NCBI RefSeq assembly: GCF_000744705.1
Contig: NZ_JQML01000001.1
Coordinates: 2,542,001 to 2,606,000, forward strand
DNA length: 64,000 bases
Direction: 5' to 3'
DNA from: Streptacidiphilus albus JL83
GTDB lineage: Bacteria; Actinomycetota; Actinomycetes; Streptomycetales; Streptomycetaceae
Shown here: positions 46,618 through 57,395 of the stretch, one piece after another
Position numbering within the stretch: position 1 is the first letter of the stretch
How the letters are laid out: the number at the start of each line of letters is the position of its first letter
The notes under the pieces: model-generated
The model's database searches: none
Told to the model about the DNA's origin: nothing
The model's input: the letters and a program-made list of their open reading frames with translations, nothing else
Made by a program: the position numbers and the translations under genes

Positions 46618-46916
46618 AGGTGCTGCCGCCGCCGCTCCGAGCCCCGCCCCGTGGGACGCGGCGCCGGTGTCGGCTGCGGGACATACATTAGCGCACGTAG
46701 GGGGGTGCTCCGCCAATCGATTGGTGCGCGGCCCGTCCGTCCGGGGTTCGGTGCGGTGCGCCGGGGGTAGGCGCCCGGGAACGGCCGGGGCAGCGCGGCC
46801 CCGGGAGGAACGGCGCGGCAGGTTAGCGCGCCCCCGCAGGCCACCGTAGGCTCCCAACCAACGGCGGCGCGGGCGCGGGCAGCGCGCGGACGGCCGCACT
46901 CAGAGGTGGAGGCGAC

Positions 46917-47216
46917 ATGCGCAAGTTCACGTTCCTCGCGGGGCTGGCCCTGGGCTACGTGCTGGGGACGCGCGCCGGACGCGAGCGCTACGAGCAGCTC
47001 CGCAGGACCGCCAAGGACCTGTCGCAGACCTCGGCGGTCCAGTCGGCAACCCGGGGCGCCAAGCAGGCGGCCGGCACCGCCGCCTCGAAGGCGGCGGACG
47101 CCGTGGTCGGCCGGGTCGGCGACCGGCTGCCCGACTCGCTCACCGAGCGGGTCCCCTACCTGCGGGACCGGGCCGGTGTCGGGGCCGCCGACGACTGGGG
47201 CAGCAGCACCCGCTGA
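46917..47216 (+). CDS. YtxH-like small membrane-associated protein
   Basis: The 99-residue protein starts MRKFTFLAGLALGYVLGTRAGRERYEQL, a short membrane anchor with the glycine/GTRAGR motif of YtxH-type proteins. An alanine- and lysine-rich amphipathic helix (KDLSQTSAVQ ... KAADAVVGRV) and a polar tail follow. The ATG at 46917 has GGTGGAGG. Function unknown, perhaps envelope-associated stress. Confidence 0.7.
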   Translation: MRKFTFLAGLALGYVLGTRAGRERYEQLRRTAKDLSQTSAVQSATRGAKQAAGTAASKAADAVVGRVGDRLPDSLTERVPYLRDRAGVGAADDWGSSTR

Positions 47217-47266
47217 AGCGCCGCAAGAGGGCGCGCGAACCGGTCCGGATCAGGCATGATCTCGAC

Positions 47267-48697
47267 ATGGCGATATCGGCGGGTCTTGACTGCTCCACCC
47301 AGAACACCAAGATCGTTGTATGCGACAGCGACACCGGCGCGGTGCTGCGTGAGAGCCGCGCACCGCACCCCGGGATCGGCTCCGGCAGCAGCGTCACCGA
47401 GATCGACCCCCAGTCCTGGCTCCGCTCGCTCGGCGCCGCCGCCGACGGCGGCATGCTGGAGGGTGTCCGGGCCATCGGCGTCTCCGCCCAGCAGCAGGGC
47501 CTGATCGGTCTGGACGCCGGCGGCGTGCTGGTGCGCCCGGCGCTGCTCCGGGCCGACCCCCGGGCCGCCGGGGCCGCCGCCCAGCTGGTGGCCGCCCTGG
47601 GCGGCCCCGCCGCCTGGGCCGAGGCGGTCGGCGGCGTGCCGCACGCCGGCTCGACCGTGGCCAAGCTCCGTTGGCTGGCCGAGCACGAGCCGCAGAGCGC
47701 CAAGCGCATCGCCGAGGTGGTGCTCCCGCACGACTGGCTGGTGTGGCAGCTGCTGGGGCAGTCCGCCCGGCGCACCACCGACCGGGGCGACGCCTCCGGC
47801 ACCGGCTACTGGTCCCCGCAGACCGGACAGTACCGCCCCGACCTGGTGGAGCTGGCCCTCGGCCACGAGATCACCCTTCCGGACGTACTGGGCCCCGCCT
47901 CGGCGGCCGGCCACAGCCCCGAGGGCCTGCTGATCTCGGCCGGCACCGGCAGCACCATGGCCACCGCGCTGGGTCTGGGCCTGGGCCCGGGCGACGCCGT
48001 GGTCTCGGTCGGCACCAGCGGCACCGTCTACGCCGTCCACCAGGAGGCGCTGACCGACCCCAGCGGCACCATCACCTCGCTCGCCGACGCCACCGGACGG
48101 CATCTGCCGCAGGTCGGCACGCTGAACGCGGCCCGGGTGCTGCGGGCCACCGCCGAGCTGCTCGGCACCGACGCCGAGGGGCTGAGCGAGCTGGCGCTGC
48201 AGTCCACCCCCGGCTCCTACGGGCTGGTGCTGCTGCCCTACCTGGACGGCGAGCGGACGCCCCATCTGCCGCAGGCCGCCGGGACGCTGGCCGGGCTGCG
48301 GGTCGACTCGATGCGTCCGGAGCACCTGGCCCGGGCCGCCGTCGAGGGCATGCTCTGCGGACTCGCGGACGCGCTGGACCGGCTGCGGGAGCGCCAGGTG
48401 CCGGTCCGCCGGGTCTTCCTGACCGGCAGCGGCAGCCGGCTCGCGGCCGTCCGGGCCATCGCCCCGCTGATCTTCGGCGTCCCGGTGGTGGTGCCCGCCC
48501 CCGGCGACTACGCCGCCCTCGGCGCCGCCCGGCAGGCCGCCTGGGCGCTGGCCGGGACGCCGCAGCCGCCGCAGTGGGAGCTGCCCGAGGCGGTCACGGT
48601 CGACCCGGGCGAGGACGTCGCGGTCGGCGAGGCGATCCGGCAGCAGTACGCCGCGGTGCGCGAGCAGATGCACCCGGGCGCGGCGGCGGGGGCCTGA
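47267..48697 (+). CDS. xylB: FGGY-family sugar kinase (xylulokinase-like)
   Basis: The 476-residue ATP-dependent kinase has the FGGY start GLDCSTQNTKIVV and GVSAQQQGLIGLD. PHDWLVWQL, SAGTGSTMATALGLGLGPGDAVVSVGTSGTVY and LLPYLDGERTPH follow, and the C-terminal FLTGSGSRLAAVRAIAPLIFGVPV is the ATP-binding adenosine motif. These match actinobacterial xylulokinase, though substrate prediction from sequence is not firm. It lies 50 bp after the YtxH-like gene and converges on the sigma factor gene with 3 bp between stops. Confidence 0.85.
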   Translation: MAISAGLDCSTQNTKIVVCDSDTGAVLRESRAPHPGIGSGSSVTEIDPQSWLRSLGAAADGGMLEGVRAIGVSAQQQGLIGLDAGGVLVRPALLRADPRAAGAAAQLVAALGGPAAWAEAVGGVPHAGSTVAKLRWLAEHEPQSAKRIAEVVLPHDWLVWQLLGQSARRTTDRGDASGTGYWSPQTGQYRPDLVELALGHEITLPDVLGPASAAGHSPEGLLISAGTGSTMATALGLGLGPGDAVVSVGTSGTVYAVHQEALTDPSGTITSLADATGRHLPQVGTLNAARVLRATAELLGTDAEGLSELALQSTPGSYGLVLLPYLDGERTPHLPQAAGTLAGLRVDSMRPEHLARAAVEGMLCGLADALDRLRERQVPVRRVFLTGSGSRLAAVRAIAPLIFGVPVVVPAPGDYAALGAARQAAWALAGTPQPPQWELPEAVTVDPGEDVAVGEAIRQQYAAVREQMHPGAAAGA

Positions 48698-48700
48698 GCC

Positions 48701-49918
48701 TCAGTCGAGGTAGCCGCGCAGCTGGTCGGCGAAGGCGTGGTCGCGGAGCTTGTTGAGGGTCTTGGACTCGATCTGCCGGATCCGCTCCCGGGTCACCCCG
48801 AACAGCCGGCCGATCTCCTCCAGGGTGCGCGGACGGCCGTCCACCAGCCCGTAGCGGAGCTGGACCACCTTGCGCTCGCGCTCGCCCAGCGTCGACAGCA
48901 CCGCCTCCAGGTGCTCCCGGAGCAGCATGAACGCGGCCGACTCGACCGGGGAGGCGGCGTCACCGTCCTCGATCAGGTCGCCGAGGGCGACGTCGTCCTC
49001 CTCGCCGACCGGGGCGTGCAGCGAGACCGGCTCCTGGGCCAGCCGCAGCACCTCGGCGATCCGCTCGGGCGACAGCTCCAGCACCCGGGCCACCTCGGCC
49101 GGGGTCGGCTCGCAGCCGTGCTCCTGGAGCAGCCGGCGCTGGACCCGGACCACCCGGTTGATCAGCTCGACCACATGGACCGGCACCCGGATGGTCCGGG
49201 CCTGGTCGGCCAGGGCCCGGCTCATCGCCTGCCGGATCCACCAGGTGGCGTAGGTGGAGAACTTGTAGCCCCGGGCGTAGTCGAACTTCTCGACCGCCCG
49301 GATCAGCCCCAGATTGCCCTCCTGGACCAGGTCGAGCATGGTCAGTCCGCGTCCGACATAGCGCTTGGCGACCGAGACGACCAGCCGCAGGTTGGCCTCG
49401 ATCAGCCGGCGCTTGGCGATCCGGCCGAGCACCACCAGCTGGTCCAGCTCGTCGGCGAGCCGGTCGTCGTCCAGCGCGGGACGGGAGTTCAGGTACTCCT
49501 CGGCGAAGAGGCCGGCCTCGACCTGGCGGGCCAGCTCGACCTCCTCCACGGCGGTGAGCAGGGCGACCCGGCCGATCTCGCGCAGGTACTGGCGGAAGAG
49601 GTCGGCGGCGGGGCCCGAGCCCTCGTCCAGCGCGGGGGCCGACGGTTCGTCAGCGTCCTCGGCGGCGGTCAGGTCGGCGGCGGTCAGGTCGGCGGCGGTC
49701 AGGTCGGCGGCGGCCGCGTCCAGCTCCTCGGCCGGCGGATCCTGCGGCTCGGGCTCGGGCTCGGACCGCCCGTCGAGCGACGCCCCGTCCATCGGCTCCC
49801 CCTCCATCGGCTCCCCGTCCGCCGGAGCCTCGTCCGCCGGGGCTGTCCGGGCGGCCGCCCCCTCACGGGGCGCGCGGGCGGCCCGGGCGACGGGGCGGGG
49901 TGGCGTGACGAGGTCCAT
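48701..49918 (-). CDS. Principal-type sigma-70 factor (HrdA-like)
   Basis: The 405-residue sigma factor carries region 1.2 ([16 protein letters not shown]), an intact region 2 ([47 protein letters not shown] in order), region 3 ([15 protein letters not shown]) and region 4 with the helix-turn-helix [20 protein letters not shown]. The first 110 residues are acidic and low complexity, with the 5-residue unit TAADL repeated. Neighbours dnaG and dgt match the hrdA locus in Streptomyces, but I cannot prove orthology. The ATG at 49918 has GGAGGGG upstream. Confidence 0.9.
   Translation of the reverse strand: MDLVTPPRPVARAARAPREGAAARTAPADEAPADGEPMEGEPMDGASLDGRSEPEPEPQDPPAEELDAAAADLTAADLTAADLTAAEDADEPSAPALDEGSGPAADLFRQYLREIGRVALLTAVEEVELARQVEAGLFAEEYLNSRPALDDDRLADELDQLVVLGRIAKRRLIEANLRLVVSVAKRYVGRGLTMLDLVQEGNLGLIRAVEKFDYARGYKFSTYATWWIRQAMSRALADQARTIRVPVHVVELINRVVRVQRRLLQEHGCEPTPAEVARVLELSPERIAEVLRLAQEPVSLHAPVGEEDDVALGDLIEDGDAASPVESAAFMLLREHLEAVLSTLGERERKVVQLRYGLVDGRPRTLEEIGRLFGVTRERIRQIESKTLNKLRDHAFADQLRGYLD
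49668..49712. repeat. 15-bp tandem repeat in the sigma factor N-terminus
   Basis: Three perfect 15-bp units encode the TAADL repeat of the sigma factor's acidic N-terminal region. Confidence 0.9.
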
Positions 49919-50295
49919 GTCCGTCCCCTCCGACGCCGGGGCCCGGCCCCTCGGGGGCGGCGCCGACGCCTGCTGGCCGGGAATCCGACGGGGGTGGCCG
50001 CCGGGGTCGTCGGTGCCACGGGACCGTCGCGCGGAAGGGTGGGGCACCATCACACAGTGTGCTCCCCCACTGACGCTCAGGCAGAGACGCGTGCGTGCCC
50101 TTTTTCTGAGCAGGGCGGTCCACCGGCAGCGGGGTACCAGGCAGCGGGGTACCAGGCAGGGGGCGCACCGGGCAGAGGGACGCGCCAGTCGGCGGGGCGC
50201 ACGCCGGGGGTCGGCGGGGTCGGCGCGGGCTCGCACCGACGCGTGCTTCGCCGACGCGTGCTTCGCCGACACGTCAGCGGCCCGCCCGGGTCCGG
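49919..50295. other. Intergenic region between dnaG and the sigma factor gene
   Basis: 377 bp between two same-strand genes. It contains two exact pairs of 15-bp tandem repeats: 50125-50154 and 50236-50265. No gene or terminator hairpin is clear. It likely holds the sigma factor promoter. Confidence 0.6.
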
Positions 50296-52218
50296 CTAGA
50301 GCGCGGCGGCGCCCCGGTCGCGGAGGGCCTGCCGGTACTGCTGGAGCTGCCACAGCTCGTCGCGGACCGCCGCCAGCTGCTCCTCGCTCGCTCCGGCGCC
50401 GAGCCGCTGCATGTGGGCCCGGCAGTCGGCGATCCGGCGGTCCACCGCCTGCAGCCGCAGATTGACCAGGAACGTGCCCGCGTAGACGGCGTCGGCGGTC
50501 CTGCGGGTGCGCACCGGCTCCACCGTCAGCTCGGTGATCAGCCCGCGCACCGCGTCGTCCGGCGCGGCCTCGCGCACCCGGGGCGACCAGGCGTCCGGCG
50601 CGGCGGCGCCCGCCGCCACCCCGCCCGCCGCCGCGATGGCGCCGCGCACCAGCGCGTACGGCGGCGTGGGGAACTCCTCGGCGGCGTAGGCGTCGAAGGT
50701 CGGCGCGACCAGGGCCGGGAACTGGAGCGCCAGCTTCAACAGCTCGCGCTCGACGAACTGGGCCGGGTTGCGCGGGTCCAGCCGGAAGGCGGGGCGCGGC
50801 GGCGCGGCCGGGGCGGCGGCGTCGGCGGGCTGCGCCCTGCGGTCGCCGGGGCGCTGCGCCTGTGCCCGCTCGCGTTCGCGCTGCCGGCGCGCCAGCTGCG
50901 AGATCCGCCGGACGACGAACTGCTCGTCGCCGGTGAGGGTGCCGAGCATGCCGGCGAGTTGGATGGCGTAGTTGTGCTGGATCGACGGGTCCTTGATCGC
51001 GGCGACGATCGGCGCGGCCTGCTCCAGCGCGGCCGAACGACCCTCGGCGGTCTCCAGGTTGTGCTGGGCGACGGCCGACCTGATCGCGAAGAGGAACAGC
51101 GGGACCGGCTGCTCGATCAGGTTGCGGACGGCCTCGTCGCCCTGGGCCAGCCGCAGCTCGCAGGGGTCCATGCCGCCGGGGCTGACCGCGATCGAGGTCT
51201 TGGCGGCGAACTTCTGGTCGTCGGCGAAGGCCCGCAGCGCGGCCTTCTGCCCGGCGGCGTCGCCGTCGAAGGTGAAGACCACCTCGCCCCGGTAGGTCGA
51301 GGTGTCCATCAGCAGCCGACGGAGGATCTTGATGTGGTCCTCGGCGAAGGCGGTGCCGCAGGTCGCCACGGCGGTGGTGATCCCCGCCAGGTGGCAGGCC
51401 ATGACATCGGTGTAGCCCTCGACCACGACCGCCCGGCCGGTCTTGGCGATGTCCTTCTTGGCCAGGTCGATGCCGTAGAGGACGTGCGACTTCTTGTAGA
51501 GCGGGGTCTCCGGGGTGTTCAGGTACTTGGGGCCCTTGTCGTCCTCGCGCAGCTTCCGCGCGCCGAAGCCGACCACCTCGCCGGTGATCTCGCGGATCGG
51601 CCAGATCAGCCGGCCCCGGAACCGGTCCATCGGACCCCGGTTGCCCTCCGAGCAGATGCCGGAGACCAGCAGCTCGCGCTCGGTGAAGCCGCGTCCGCGC
51701 AGGAACCGGGTCAGGTTCTCGAATCCGCCGGGGGCGTAGCCCACGCCGAAGTGCGCGGCGGCCTCGGCCTCGAAGCCGCGCTCCTTGAGGAAGCGGCGGC
51801 CCACCTCGGCCTCGGGGCTGCCCAGCTGCTCGGTGAACCAGGTCGCGGCGATCCGGTTGAGCTCCAGCAGCCGGGTCCGCTCGCCCTGCTGACGCCCGGG
51901 CAGGTAGCTGCCGCCCTCGTAGTGGAGGGTGATCCCGACCTGCGCCGCCAGCCGCTCCACGGCCTCGACGAAGGACAGGTGCTCGATCTTCATCACGAAG
52001 CCGAGGGTGTCCCCGCCCTCCTGGCAGCCGAAGCAGCTGAAGACGCCCTTGCTGGGGCTGACGTAGAAGGACGCGGACTTCTCGTCGTGGAACGGGCACA
52101 GGCCCTTCAGCTGGCCGCCGCCGCCATTGGTGAGCTGGACGTACTCCCCCACGACAGCGTCGATCCGCGCTGCGGTCCTGACCGCCTCGATGTCCTCGTC
52201 CCTGATCCGCCCTGCCAC
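50296..52218 (-). CDS. dnaG: DNA primase
   Basis: The 640-residue protein has the CHC2 zinc finger (C41, H44 in CPFH, C62 and C65 in CFGC), the DnaG catalytic core with [12 protein letters not shown] and [21 protein letters not shown]. The TOPRIM segment has [10 protein letters not shown] and [17 protein letters not shown]. The C-terminal helicase-binding region (about 470-640) ends in a Gln/Leu-rich helix. The GTG at 52218 follows a TACACT -10 box by 7 nt, so the message is probably leaderless. Confidence 0.97.
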   Translation of the reverse strand: MAGRIRDEDIEAVRTAARIDAVVGEYVQLTNGGGGQLKGLCPFHDEKSASFYVSPSKGVFSCFGCQEGGDTLGFVMKIEHLSFVEAVERLAAQVGITLHYEGGSYLPGRQQGERTRLLELNRIAATWFTEQLGSPEAEVGRRFLKERGFEAEAAAHFGVGYAPGGFENLTRFLRGRGFTERELLVSGICSEGNRGPMDRFRGRLIWPIREITGEVVGFGARKLREDDKGPKYLNTPETPLYKKSHVLYGIDLAKKDIAKTGRAVVVEGYTDVMACHLAGITTAVATCGTAFAEDHIKILRRLLMDTSTYRGEVVFTFDGDAAGQKAALRAFADDQKFAAKTSIAVSPGGMDPCELRLAQGDEAVRNLIEQPVPLFLFAIRSAVAQHNLETAEGRSAALEQAAPIVAAIKDPSIQHNYAIQLAGMLGTLTGDEQFVVRRISQLARRQRERERAQAQRPGDRRAQPADAAAPAAPPRPAFRLDPRNPAQFVERELLKLALQFPALVAPTFDAYAAEEFPTPPYALVRGAIAAAGGVAAGAAAPDAWSPRVREAAPDDAVRGLITELTVEPVRTRRTADAVYAGTFLVNLRLQAVDRRIADCRAHMQRLGAGASEEQLAAVRDELWQLQQYRQALRDRGAAAL

Positions 52219-52225
52219 GTCGTGC

Positions 52226-52231
52226 AGTGTA
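52226..52231 (-). promoter_or_regulatory. Candidate leaderless -10 box of dnaG
   Basis: TACACT on the minus strand ends seven bases before the GTG at 52218, with no Shine-Dalgarno sequence. This fits leaderless transcription. Confidence 0.5.
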
Positions 52232-52264
52232 TGCCGGTGACGGGGCGGGCGGGGCCGGAGGCGG

Positions 52265-53524
52265 TCAGAGCTCGGCGAGGGGGATGCCGGGGTCGGCGAG
52301 GCGGTCGGGGTCGACCGGGCGGGCGGAGCGGACGAGCTGCTGGATGCTGTTGGCGACGTCCCAGGTGTTGACGTTCATCCCGGCCAGCACCCGGTTGTCC
52401 GGCCCCTGCCAGAAGGCGATGAACTCGCGCTTCCCGGCGTCCCCGCGCACCACCACGTGGTCGTAGGAGCCGGGGGCCGCGTGGCCGGAGTACTCCATTC
52501 CCAGGTCGTACTGGTCGGAGAAGAAGTACGGCACCCGGTCGTAGACGACCTCCTGGCCGAGCATGGCGCGGGCGGCGGCCGGGCCGCCGTTGAGGGCGTT
52601 GGCCCAGTGCTCGGTGCGCAGTCGGCGCCCGAACAGCGGGTGCAGCGCGGAGGCGACGTCCCCGGCGGCGAGGACCAGCGGGTCGGAGCTGCGCAGCGAG
52701 GCGTCCACGGCGATGCCGCCGCCGTCCTCCGGATCGGCGATCTCCAGACCGGCCGCCGCCGCCAGCGCGGTCTGCGGGGCCGCGCCGACGGCGACCAGCA
52801 CGGCGTGGGCGGGGTGCTCGTCGCCGTCGTCGGTGTGGGCCGCGAGCACCATGCCGTCCTCGCCCTCGATCGCGGTGACGCTCGCGCCGAAGTGGAACTG
52901 CACCCCCCGGTCCTCGTGCAGGTGCGCGAAGAAGCCGCCGAGCTCCGGGCCGAGCGCGTCGTGCAGCGGGGTGGACCGGCGTTCGACCACGGTCACCTCG
53001 GCGCCGTAGGTGCGGGCCGCCGCCGCGACTTCGAGGCCGATCCAGCCGGCGCCGACCACCAGCAGCCGGCCGTTCTCCCGGCCGAGGGTCTGCAGGGTCG
53101 CCCGGAGCCGTTCGGAGTCGGGGAGCCGGCGCAGGTAGTGCACGCCGCCGAGGTCGATGCCGGGCACCTCCAGCGGGCGCGGCGCGGAGCCGGTGGCCAG
53201 CAGCAGCCGGTCGTAGGGCAGCACGCTGCCGTCGGCCAGGGCGACCGTCCGCCCCGCCCGGTCCAGCGCGGTGGCCGGGGAGTCGAGCCGCAGCTCGATC
53301 TCGTGGGCGGCGTACCACGAGGAGTCGTGGACGAAGAGGTCCGCCCGCGGGGTGCTCCCGGCGAGGTAGTTCTTGGACAGACCGGGCCGCTCGTACGGGT
53401 GCTCCCGTTCCTCGCCGACCAGGATCACCCGGCCGGTGAACCCCTCGGTGCGGAGGGTCTCGGCGGCCTTCGCCCCGGCCAGCCCGGCCCCGACGATGAC
53501 ATGGGTCTCGTGTGCGTCCACCAC
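52265..53524 (-). CDS. FAD-dependent pyridine nucleotide oxidoreductase (ferredoxin/rubredoxin reductase type)
   Basis: The 419-residue protein has an N-terminal FAD motif (VIVGAGLAGAKAAETL), a second NAD(P) motif (LLVVGAGWIGLEVAAAA, about 155-171) and the GD box LAAGDVA. YERPGLSKNYL is typical of ferredoxin-NAD(P) reductases of the P450-partner type. GTG GTG at 53524 with CAGGAGAG upstream. It is encoded before dnaG on the same strand (46-bp gap). Confidence 0.9.
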   Translation of the reverse strand: MVDAHETHVIVGAGLAGAKAAETLRTEGFTGRVILVGEEREHPYERPGLSKNYLAGSTPRADLFVHDSSWYAAHEIELRLDSPATALDRAGRTVALADGSVLPYDRLLLATGSAPRPLEVPGIDLGGVHYLRRLPDSERLRATLQTLGRENGRLLVVGAGWIGLEVAAAARTYGAEVTVVERRSTPLHDALGPELGGFFAHLHEDRGVQFHFGASVTAIEGEDGMVLAAHTDDGDEHPAHAVLVAVGAAPQTALAAAAGLEIADPEDGGGIAVDASLRSSDPLVLAAGDVASALHPLFGRRLRTEHWANALNGGPAAARAMLGQEVVYDRVPYFFSDQYDLGMEYSGHAAPGSYDHVVVRGDAGKREFIAFWQGPDNRVLAGMNVNTWDVANSIQQLVRSARPVDPDRLADPGIPLAEL

Positions 53525-53639
53525 GTGCGCTCTCCTGACCGCTCTACGGCTGTGCGTCCAGCGTCCTGCAAGGGAGGGTAGCCGTGAAGACCGCCGGTCC
53601 CGGGGACCTCGCCACGACCCGGCCAGCGCCCGGCGTCGG

Positions 53640-54902
53640 TCAGCTTGCGGTGCCGGTCAGCACGCGGTGCCGGGCGGCGGCCGAGGCGTCGGTCAGGGTC
53701 GCGATCTGGTCGACGACCGCGCGCAGCCGGCCCGCGTCGTCCGCGGCCTCCTCGTAGAGCGCCCGGAAGACCGGGTCGAGCCCCTCCGGCGCGCTGCGGA
53801 CCAGCGCCTCGGCCAGTTCCGCGATGACGCTGCGCTGCCAGCCCCGGAGCCGCTCCTGGTCGTCGCGCTGCATCACATAGCGGTCGGCGACGGCCTTGAG
53901 CACGGCGCACTCCAGCCGGACGCCGCGCGGCACCACCAGACCGGCCCGGTAGCGGCTGAGCGGTCCGGGGCCGTGCTCGGCCCGGGTGGCCTGCTCGGCG
54001 GCGGTGCAGAAGCGGCCGATCAGCTGGCTGGTGGCGTCCTTGATCGCGGCCCGGGCCCGGGCCGAGCCGTCGTAACCGCGCGGCCACCACTCCTCGGCCT
54101 GCAGCCGGTCCAGGGCCTCCGCGAACTCGTCGGGCTCGGCGGTGGGCGCGTAGCGGGCGGCGACCCGGAACAGCTCGGCCCGCTCCTCCGGCGAGTGCAG
54201 CGCGGCCGGGACGACATGGCCGGCCTGGAGCCCGTCCTCGACGTCGTGGACGGAGTAGGCGACGTCGTCGGACCAGTCCATGACCTGGGCCTCGAAGCAG
54301 CGGTGGTGGTCGGGCGAGCCCTGCCGGAGCCAGCGGAAGACCGCCAGGTCGTCCTCGTACACGCCGAACTTGTGCGGGAGTTCGGGGTGGCTGCCGCGGG
54401 TCCAGGGGTACTTGGTGGCGGCGTCGAGGGCGGCCCGGGTGAGGTTGAGCCCGACGCTCCGCCCCGACGCGCGGTCGGCGAAGCGCTTCGGTTCGAGCCT
54501 GGTGAGAATGCGCAGGCTCTGGGCGTTCCCCTCGAAGCCGCCGCAGGCCGCCGCGGCGAGGTCCAGGGCCTCCTCACCGGTGTGGCCGAAGGGCGGGTGG
54601 CCGATGTCGTGGGACAGGCAGGCGGTCTCGACCAGGTCCGGGTCGCAGCCGAGCGCGGCGCCGAGCTCCCGGCCGACCTGGGCGCACTCCAGCGAGTGGG
54701 TCAGCCTGGTCCTGGGGAAGTCGGCGGCCAGCGGGGCGACCACCTGGGTGGTCCCGGCGAGTCGGCGCAGCGCCGCCGAGTGGAGCACCCGGGCGCGGTC
54801 GCGCTGGAAGGCGGTCCGGCCCGGCCGCTTGTCCGGCTCCTCCACCCAGCGAGCCTGTGCCGCGGCGCTGTACTGCGTGCTGACCAGTGAAGTGTCGTCC
54901 AT
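53640..54902 (-). CDS. dgt: dGTP triphosphohydrolase
   Basis: This 420-residue HD-domain enzyme removes triphosphate from dGTP (or other dNTPs). The metal ligands are H69 (RLTHS), H98-D99 ([18 protein letters not shown]) and a later Asp ([16 protein letters not shown]). The start [21 protein letters not shown] and [14 protein letters not shown] are diagnostic. The gene order dgt-FAD reductase-dnaG-sigma is conserved in Streptomyces. Confidence 0.95.
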   Translation of the reverse strand: MDDTSLVSTQYSAAAQARWVEEPDKRPGRTAFQRDRARVLHSAALRRLAGTTQVVAPLAADFPRTRLTHSLECAQVGRELGAALGCDPDLVETACLSHDIGHPPFGHTGEEALDLAAAACGGFEGNAQSLRILTRLEPKRFADRASGRSVGLNLTRAALDAATKYPWTRGSHPELPHKFGVYEDDLAVFRWLRQGSPDHHRCFEAQVMDWSDDVAYSVHDVEDGLQAGHVVPAALHSPEERAELFRVAARYAPTAEPDEFAEALDRLQAEEWWPRGYDGSARARAAIKDATSQLIGRFCTAAEQATRAEHGPGPLSRYRAGLVVPRGVRLECAVLKAVADRYVMQRDDQERLRGWQRSVIAELAEALVRSAPEGLDPVFRALYEEAADDAGRLRAVVDQIATLTDASAAARHRVLTGTAS

Positions 54903-54945
54903 GCCGAGCAGCCTAGGCGGGGGGTGCGACGATCGGGGGGCGGGC

Positions 54946-55833
54946 CTACGGCGTGGCGGTGGCCTGCTGGTAGAGGCTCTGCACCGCCGGGCCCAGCACC
55001 GACGCGTAGGAGATCGCGGCGGTGTACCCGCCCTCCTGGTAACCCCCTATGACCCCGACCAGTCTGCCCCGGCCGGTGGCCGGGTCGACGCCGACCAGCA
55101 GCGGTCCGCCGCTGCTGCCGTTGGTGAAGCCGGCGCAGTCGAACTCCGACTGGGTGGGCTGGTAGACCGTCAGGGTGTTGAGGCAGGCGATCGGCTTGTC
55201 GTCGCTGGAGGGGTAGCCGATCCCGCTGACCACGGCGGGCAGCCTGGCCGCGAAGGAGATGTGCTCGGAGCCGACCACATCGGCCAGCCTGGCCGCCGGG
55301 TGCCCGACCTCGCGCAGGACCGCGAAGGCGATGTCGTAGTCGGGGTTGCTGTTGGTCGCCCAGTGCGGGTCGACCAGCACCTTCACCGGCGTCCAGGTGC
55401 CGAAGGGCTCCTGGCCGTCGTGGTAGCCGGGGACGAAGACGAAGGGGGCGATCGTGGTGCTGCCGTTGGCCGGGTCCTCCAGGCAGTGCGCGGCGGTGGC
55501 GATCAGGTTGCCGCCCGGGCTGTCGATGACGCTGCCGGTGCAGAAGTGCTGGCCGGGGACGCCGGCCTGACCGGCCGTGAACAACGCGCCCACCATCGGC
55601 ATCCCGACGAAGGAGGTGCTGACCGGGGCCGGGGTGGCCGACTTTCCGCCGAGGATCGCCGGCACCTGGGCCGAGGCGGGTTCCGGCACCGAGAGCGGCG
55701 CGCCGGCCAGCCGCTGCTGGCCGCTGCTGCCGCTGCCGGCGGCCCGGTCGAGAACCAGGACGAAGCAGATCCCGAAGACCAGGATGCCGAGCGTCCGGGC
55801 GAGGACACGCACCTGCGACTGCGTCACGGCCAT
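54946..55833 (-). CDS. Secreted trypsin-like serine protease
   Basis: The 295-residue protein has an N-terminal membrane/signal segment ([16 protein letters not shown], about 14-29) and a chymotrypsin-fold domain. H116 (TAAHC), D167 (DYDIAF) and S241 (NGSSGGPL) are the catalytic residues; disulfide partners C98-C117 and C217-C233 are likely. No regulatory or PDZ domain. The ATG at 55833 has GGGGTGGGACG upstream. Confidence 0.88.
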   Translation of the reverse strand: MAVTQSQVRVLARTLGILVFGICFVLVLDRAAGSGSSGQQRLAGAPLSVPEPASAQVPAILGGKSATPAPVSTSFVGMPMVGALFTAGQAGVPGQHFCTGSVIDSPGGNLIATAAHCLEDPANGSTTIAPFVFVPGYHDGQEPFGTWTPVKVLVDPHWATNSNPDYDIAFAVLREVGHPAARLADVVGSEHISFAARLPAVVSGIGYPSSDDKPIACLNTLTVYQPTQSEFDCAGFTNGSSGGPLLVGVDPATGRGRLVGVIGGYQEGGYTAAISYASVLGPAVQSLYQQATATP

Positions 55834-56272
55834 GCGTCCCACCCCGTTCCATCGTTCGGCGAGGGAGGCCCTCCACCACTGACACCGTCGGATGATATGC
55901 GCGAGTAGCTGGTACGTACACTGCTCCGCGCCGTTCCGGCGCCGAGTACCGAGCGATTCCTCGTCCCCCTGGAGGGATTCGGCAAGAGCGGCCATTTCCC
56001 GGATTATGCCGCAAAAGATCCGAGAAATCCGGGTATGGCCAACGAGTCCGGCAGTGCGCAGGTCACGCGTCCCACACCTTCACGCGGTCGGCTCACACCG
56101 AGCGCCCCCGTCGGACCCCCGGGTAAGGGGCGACCGGGGCCGGGCCGGAAAAATGACCACGCAGCTCAGCTAAGGTGCTTAGTGGACATATCCACGCGGT
56201 AGGGAGGGTCGCCCGGGCAGAGCGGCCGTCCTGGCGACCGCCGCGACTGCGGAGAGCAGGAGACCGAAACCT

Positions 56273-57379
56273 GTGAGCCTGACCGGGAGCGCGTTCTTCT
56301 ACGTCCTCATCCTCGCCACCGTGCTGGCCGCGATCGGCACCCTGGCCCTGTGGGGGCGGGTCCGCGGGCCACGCCCGGTGCGCTGGCTCGGTCGGCTGGC
56401 GATGATCGTGATCTGCCAGCTCACCGCCATCGCCGTCGTCGCCACCTGGATCAACAACAGTTACGGACTGTACTCGTCCTGGAACGACCTGCTCGGCGAC
56501 GACAACGGCACGGCGACCGCCGCCATGCCCGGTCCGCCGGCCAACCGCGCCATGTTCACCCGCTCCAGCAACGGGATCCTGGAGACCTACTTCCGCGGCA
56601 AGTACTCCAAGCTCTCCGGCGAGGTGCTGGTGTGGACACCGCCGCAGTACGACCAGGCCCAGTACAAGGACTACAAGTTCCCGGTGATGATGCTGCTGCA
56701 CGGCGTCCCCGGCTCGCCCAGCTCCTGGATCGAGGGCGGCGGGATGCCGAACGCCCTCGCCGCGATGATGGCGGACGGCACCGTCAAGCCGGCCATCGTG
56801 GTGATCCCGGTGATCAACCCCGGCGGCATCGACACCGACTGCAGCGACACGCCGCTCCGGAAGAACGCCACCTGGCTGACCAGGGACGTACCCGAACTGA
56901 TCGACAACCAGTTCCGGGCGCTGAGCGAGCCCAAGGCCTGGGGCCTGCTCGGACTGTCCACCGGCGGACTGTGTGCGATCAAGCTGCCGATGCAGTACCC
57001 GAAGGTCTTCGGCTCCGGCGCGGCGATGGACGCCGACCCGTTCACCGGCGACACCTCGGTGCTGACCGACCCCGAACTGCGGCTGGTCAACAGCCCGATC
57101 TGGCTGGCCAAGCAGCGGCCGGACGTCTCGCTGTTCGCCGCGACCAGCGCCCAGGACCGGTTCAGCCCGCCGTCGAACATCACCGCGCTGCAGAAGGTGA
57201 TCCAGTGGCCGACCACCCTGGCCGAGCCGCTGATCCTGCCGGACGGCGGCCACAACTGGAACACCTGGCAGCGGATGTACCCGACCGTCTTCCCCTGGCT
57301 CAGCGAGCACCTGGACGACGCCCGGCTGGTCCCCAGGACCGTGCCCACACCGGCGAAGACCCCCAAGTCGGACCACTGA
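56273..57379 (+). CDS. Membrane-anchored alpha/beta hydrolase esterase (antigen 85-like)
   Basis: The 368-residue protein starts with two membrane helices (about 6-26 and 42-60), followed by an esterase D/antigen 85-like domain. The nucleophile is in GLLGLSTGGLC, with MMLLHGVPGSPSSWIEGG as oxyanion strand and the C-terminal His in LPDGGHNWNTW. The start is GTG 56273 (GGAG ten bases upstream). Predicted extracellular esterase; no cluster partner. Confidence 0.85.
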   Translation: MSLTGSAFFYVLILATVLAAIGTLALWGRVRGPRPVRWLGRLAMIVICQLTAIAVVATWINNSYGLYSSWNDLLGDDNGTATAAMPGPPANRAMFTRSSNGILETYFRGKYSKLSGEVLVWTPPQYDQAQYKDYKFPVMMLLHGVPGSPSSWIEGGGMPNALAAMMADGTVKPAIVVIPVINPGGIDTDCSDTPLRKNATWLTRDVPELIDNQFRALSEPKAWGLLGLSTGGLCAIKLPMQYPKVFGSGAAMDADPFTGDTSVLTDPELRLVNSPIWLAKQRPDVSLFAATSAQDRFSPPSNITALQKVIQWPTTLAEPLILPDGGHNWNTWQRMYPTVFPWLSEHLDDARLVPRTVPTPAKTPKSDH

Positions 57380-57395
57380 CGGCGGGCCGGCCGAG

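Noticed and set aside
48701-52099. Single minus-strand frame that would fuse the sigma factor to upstream sequence through dnaG
   Set aside because: The sigma factor has its own start and ribosome site at 49918; upstream of it the frame is out of register with dnaG and low complexity.
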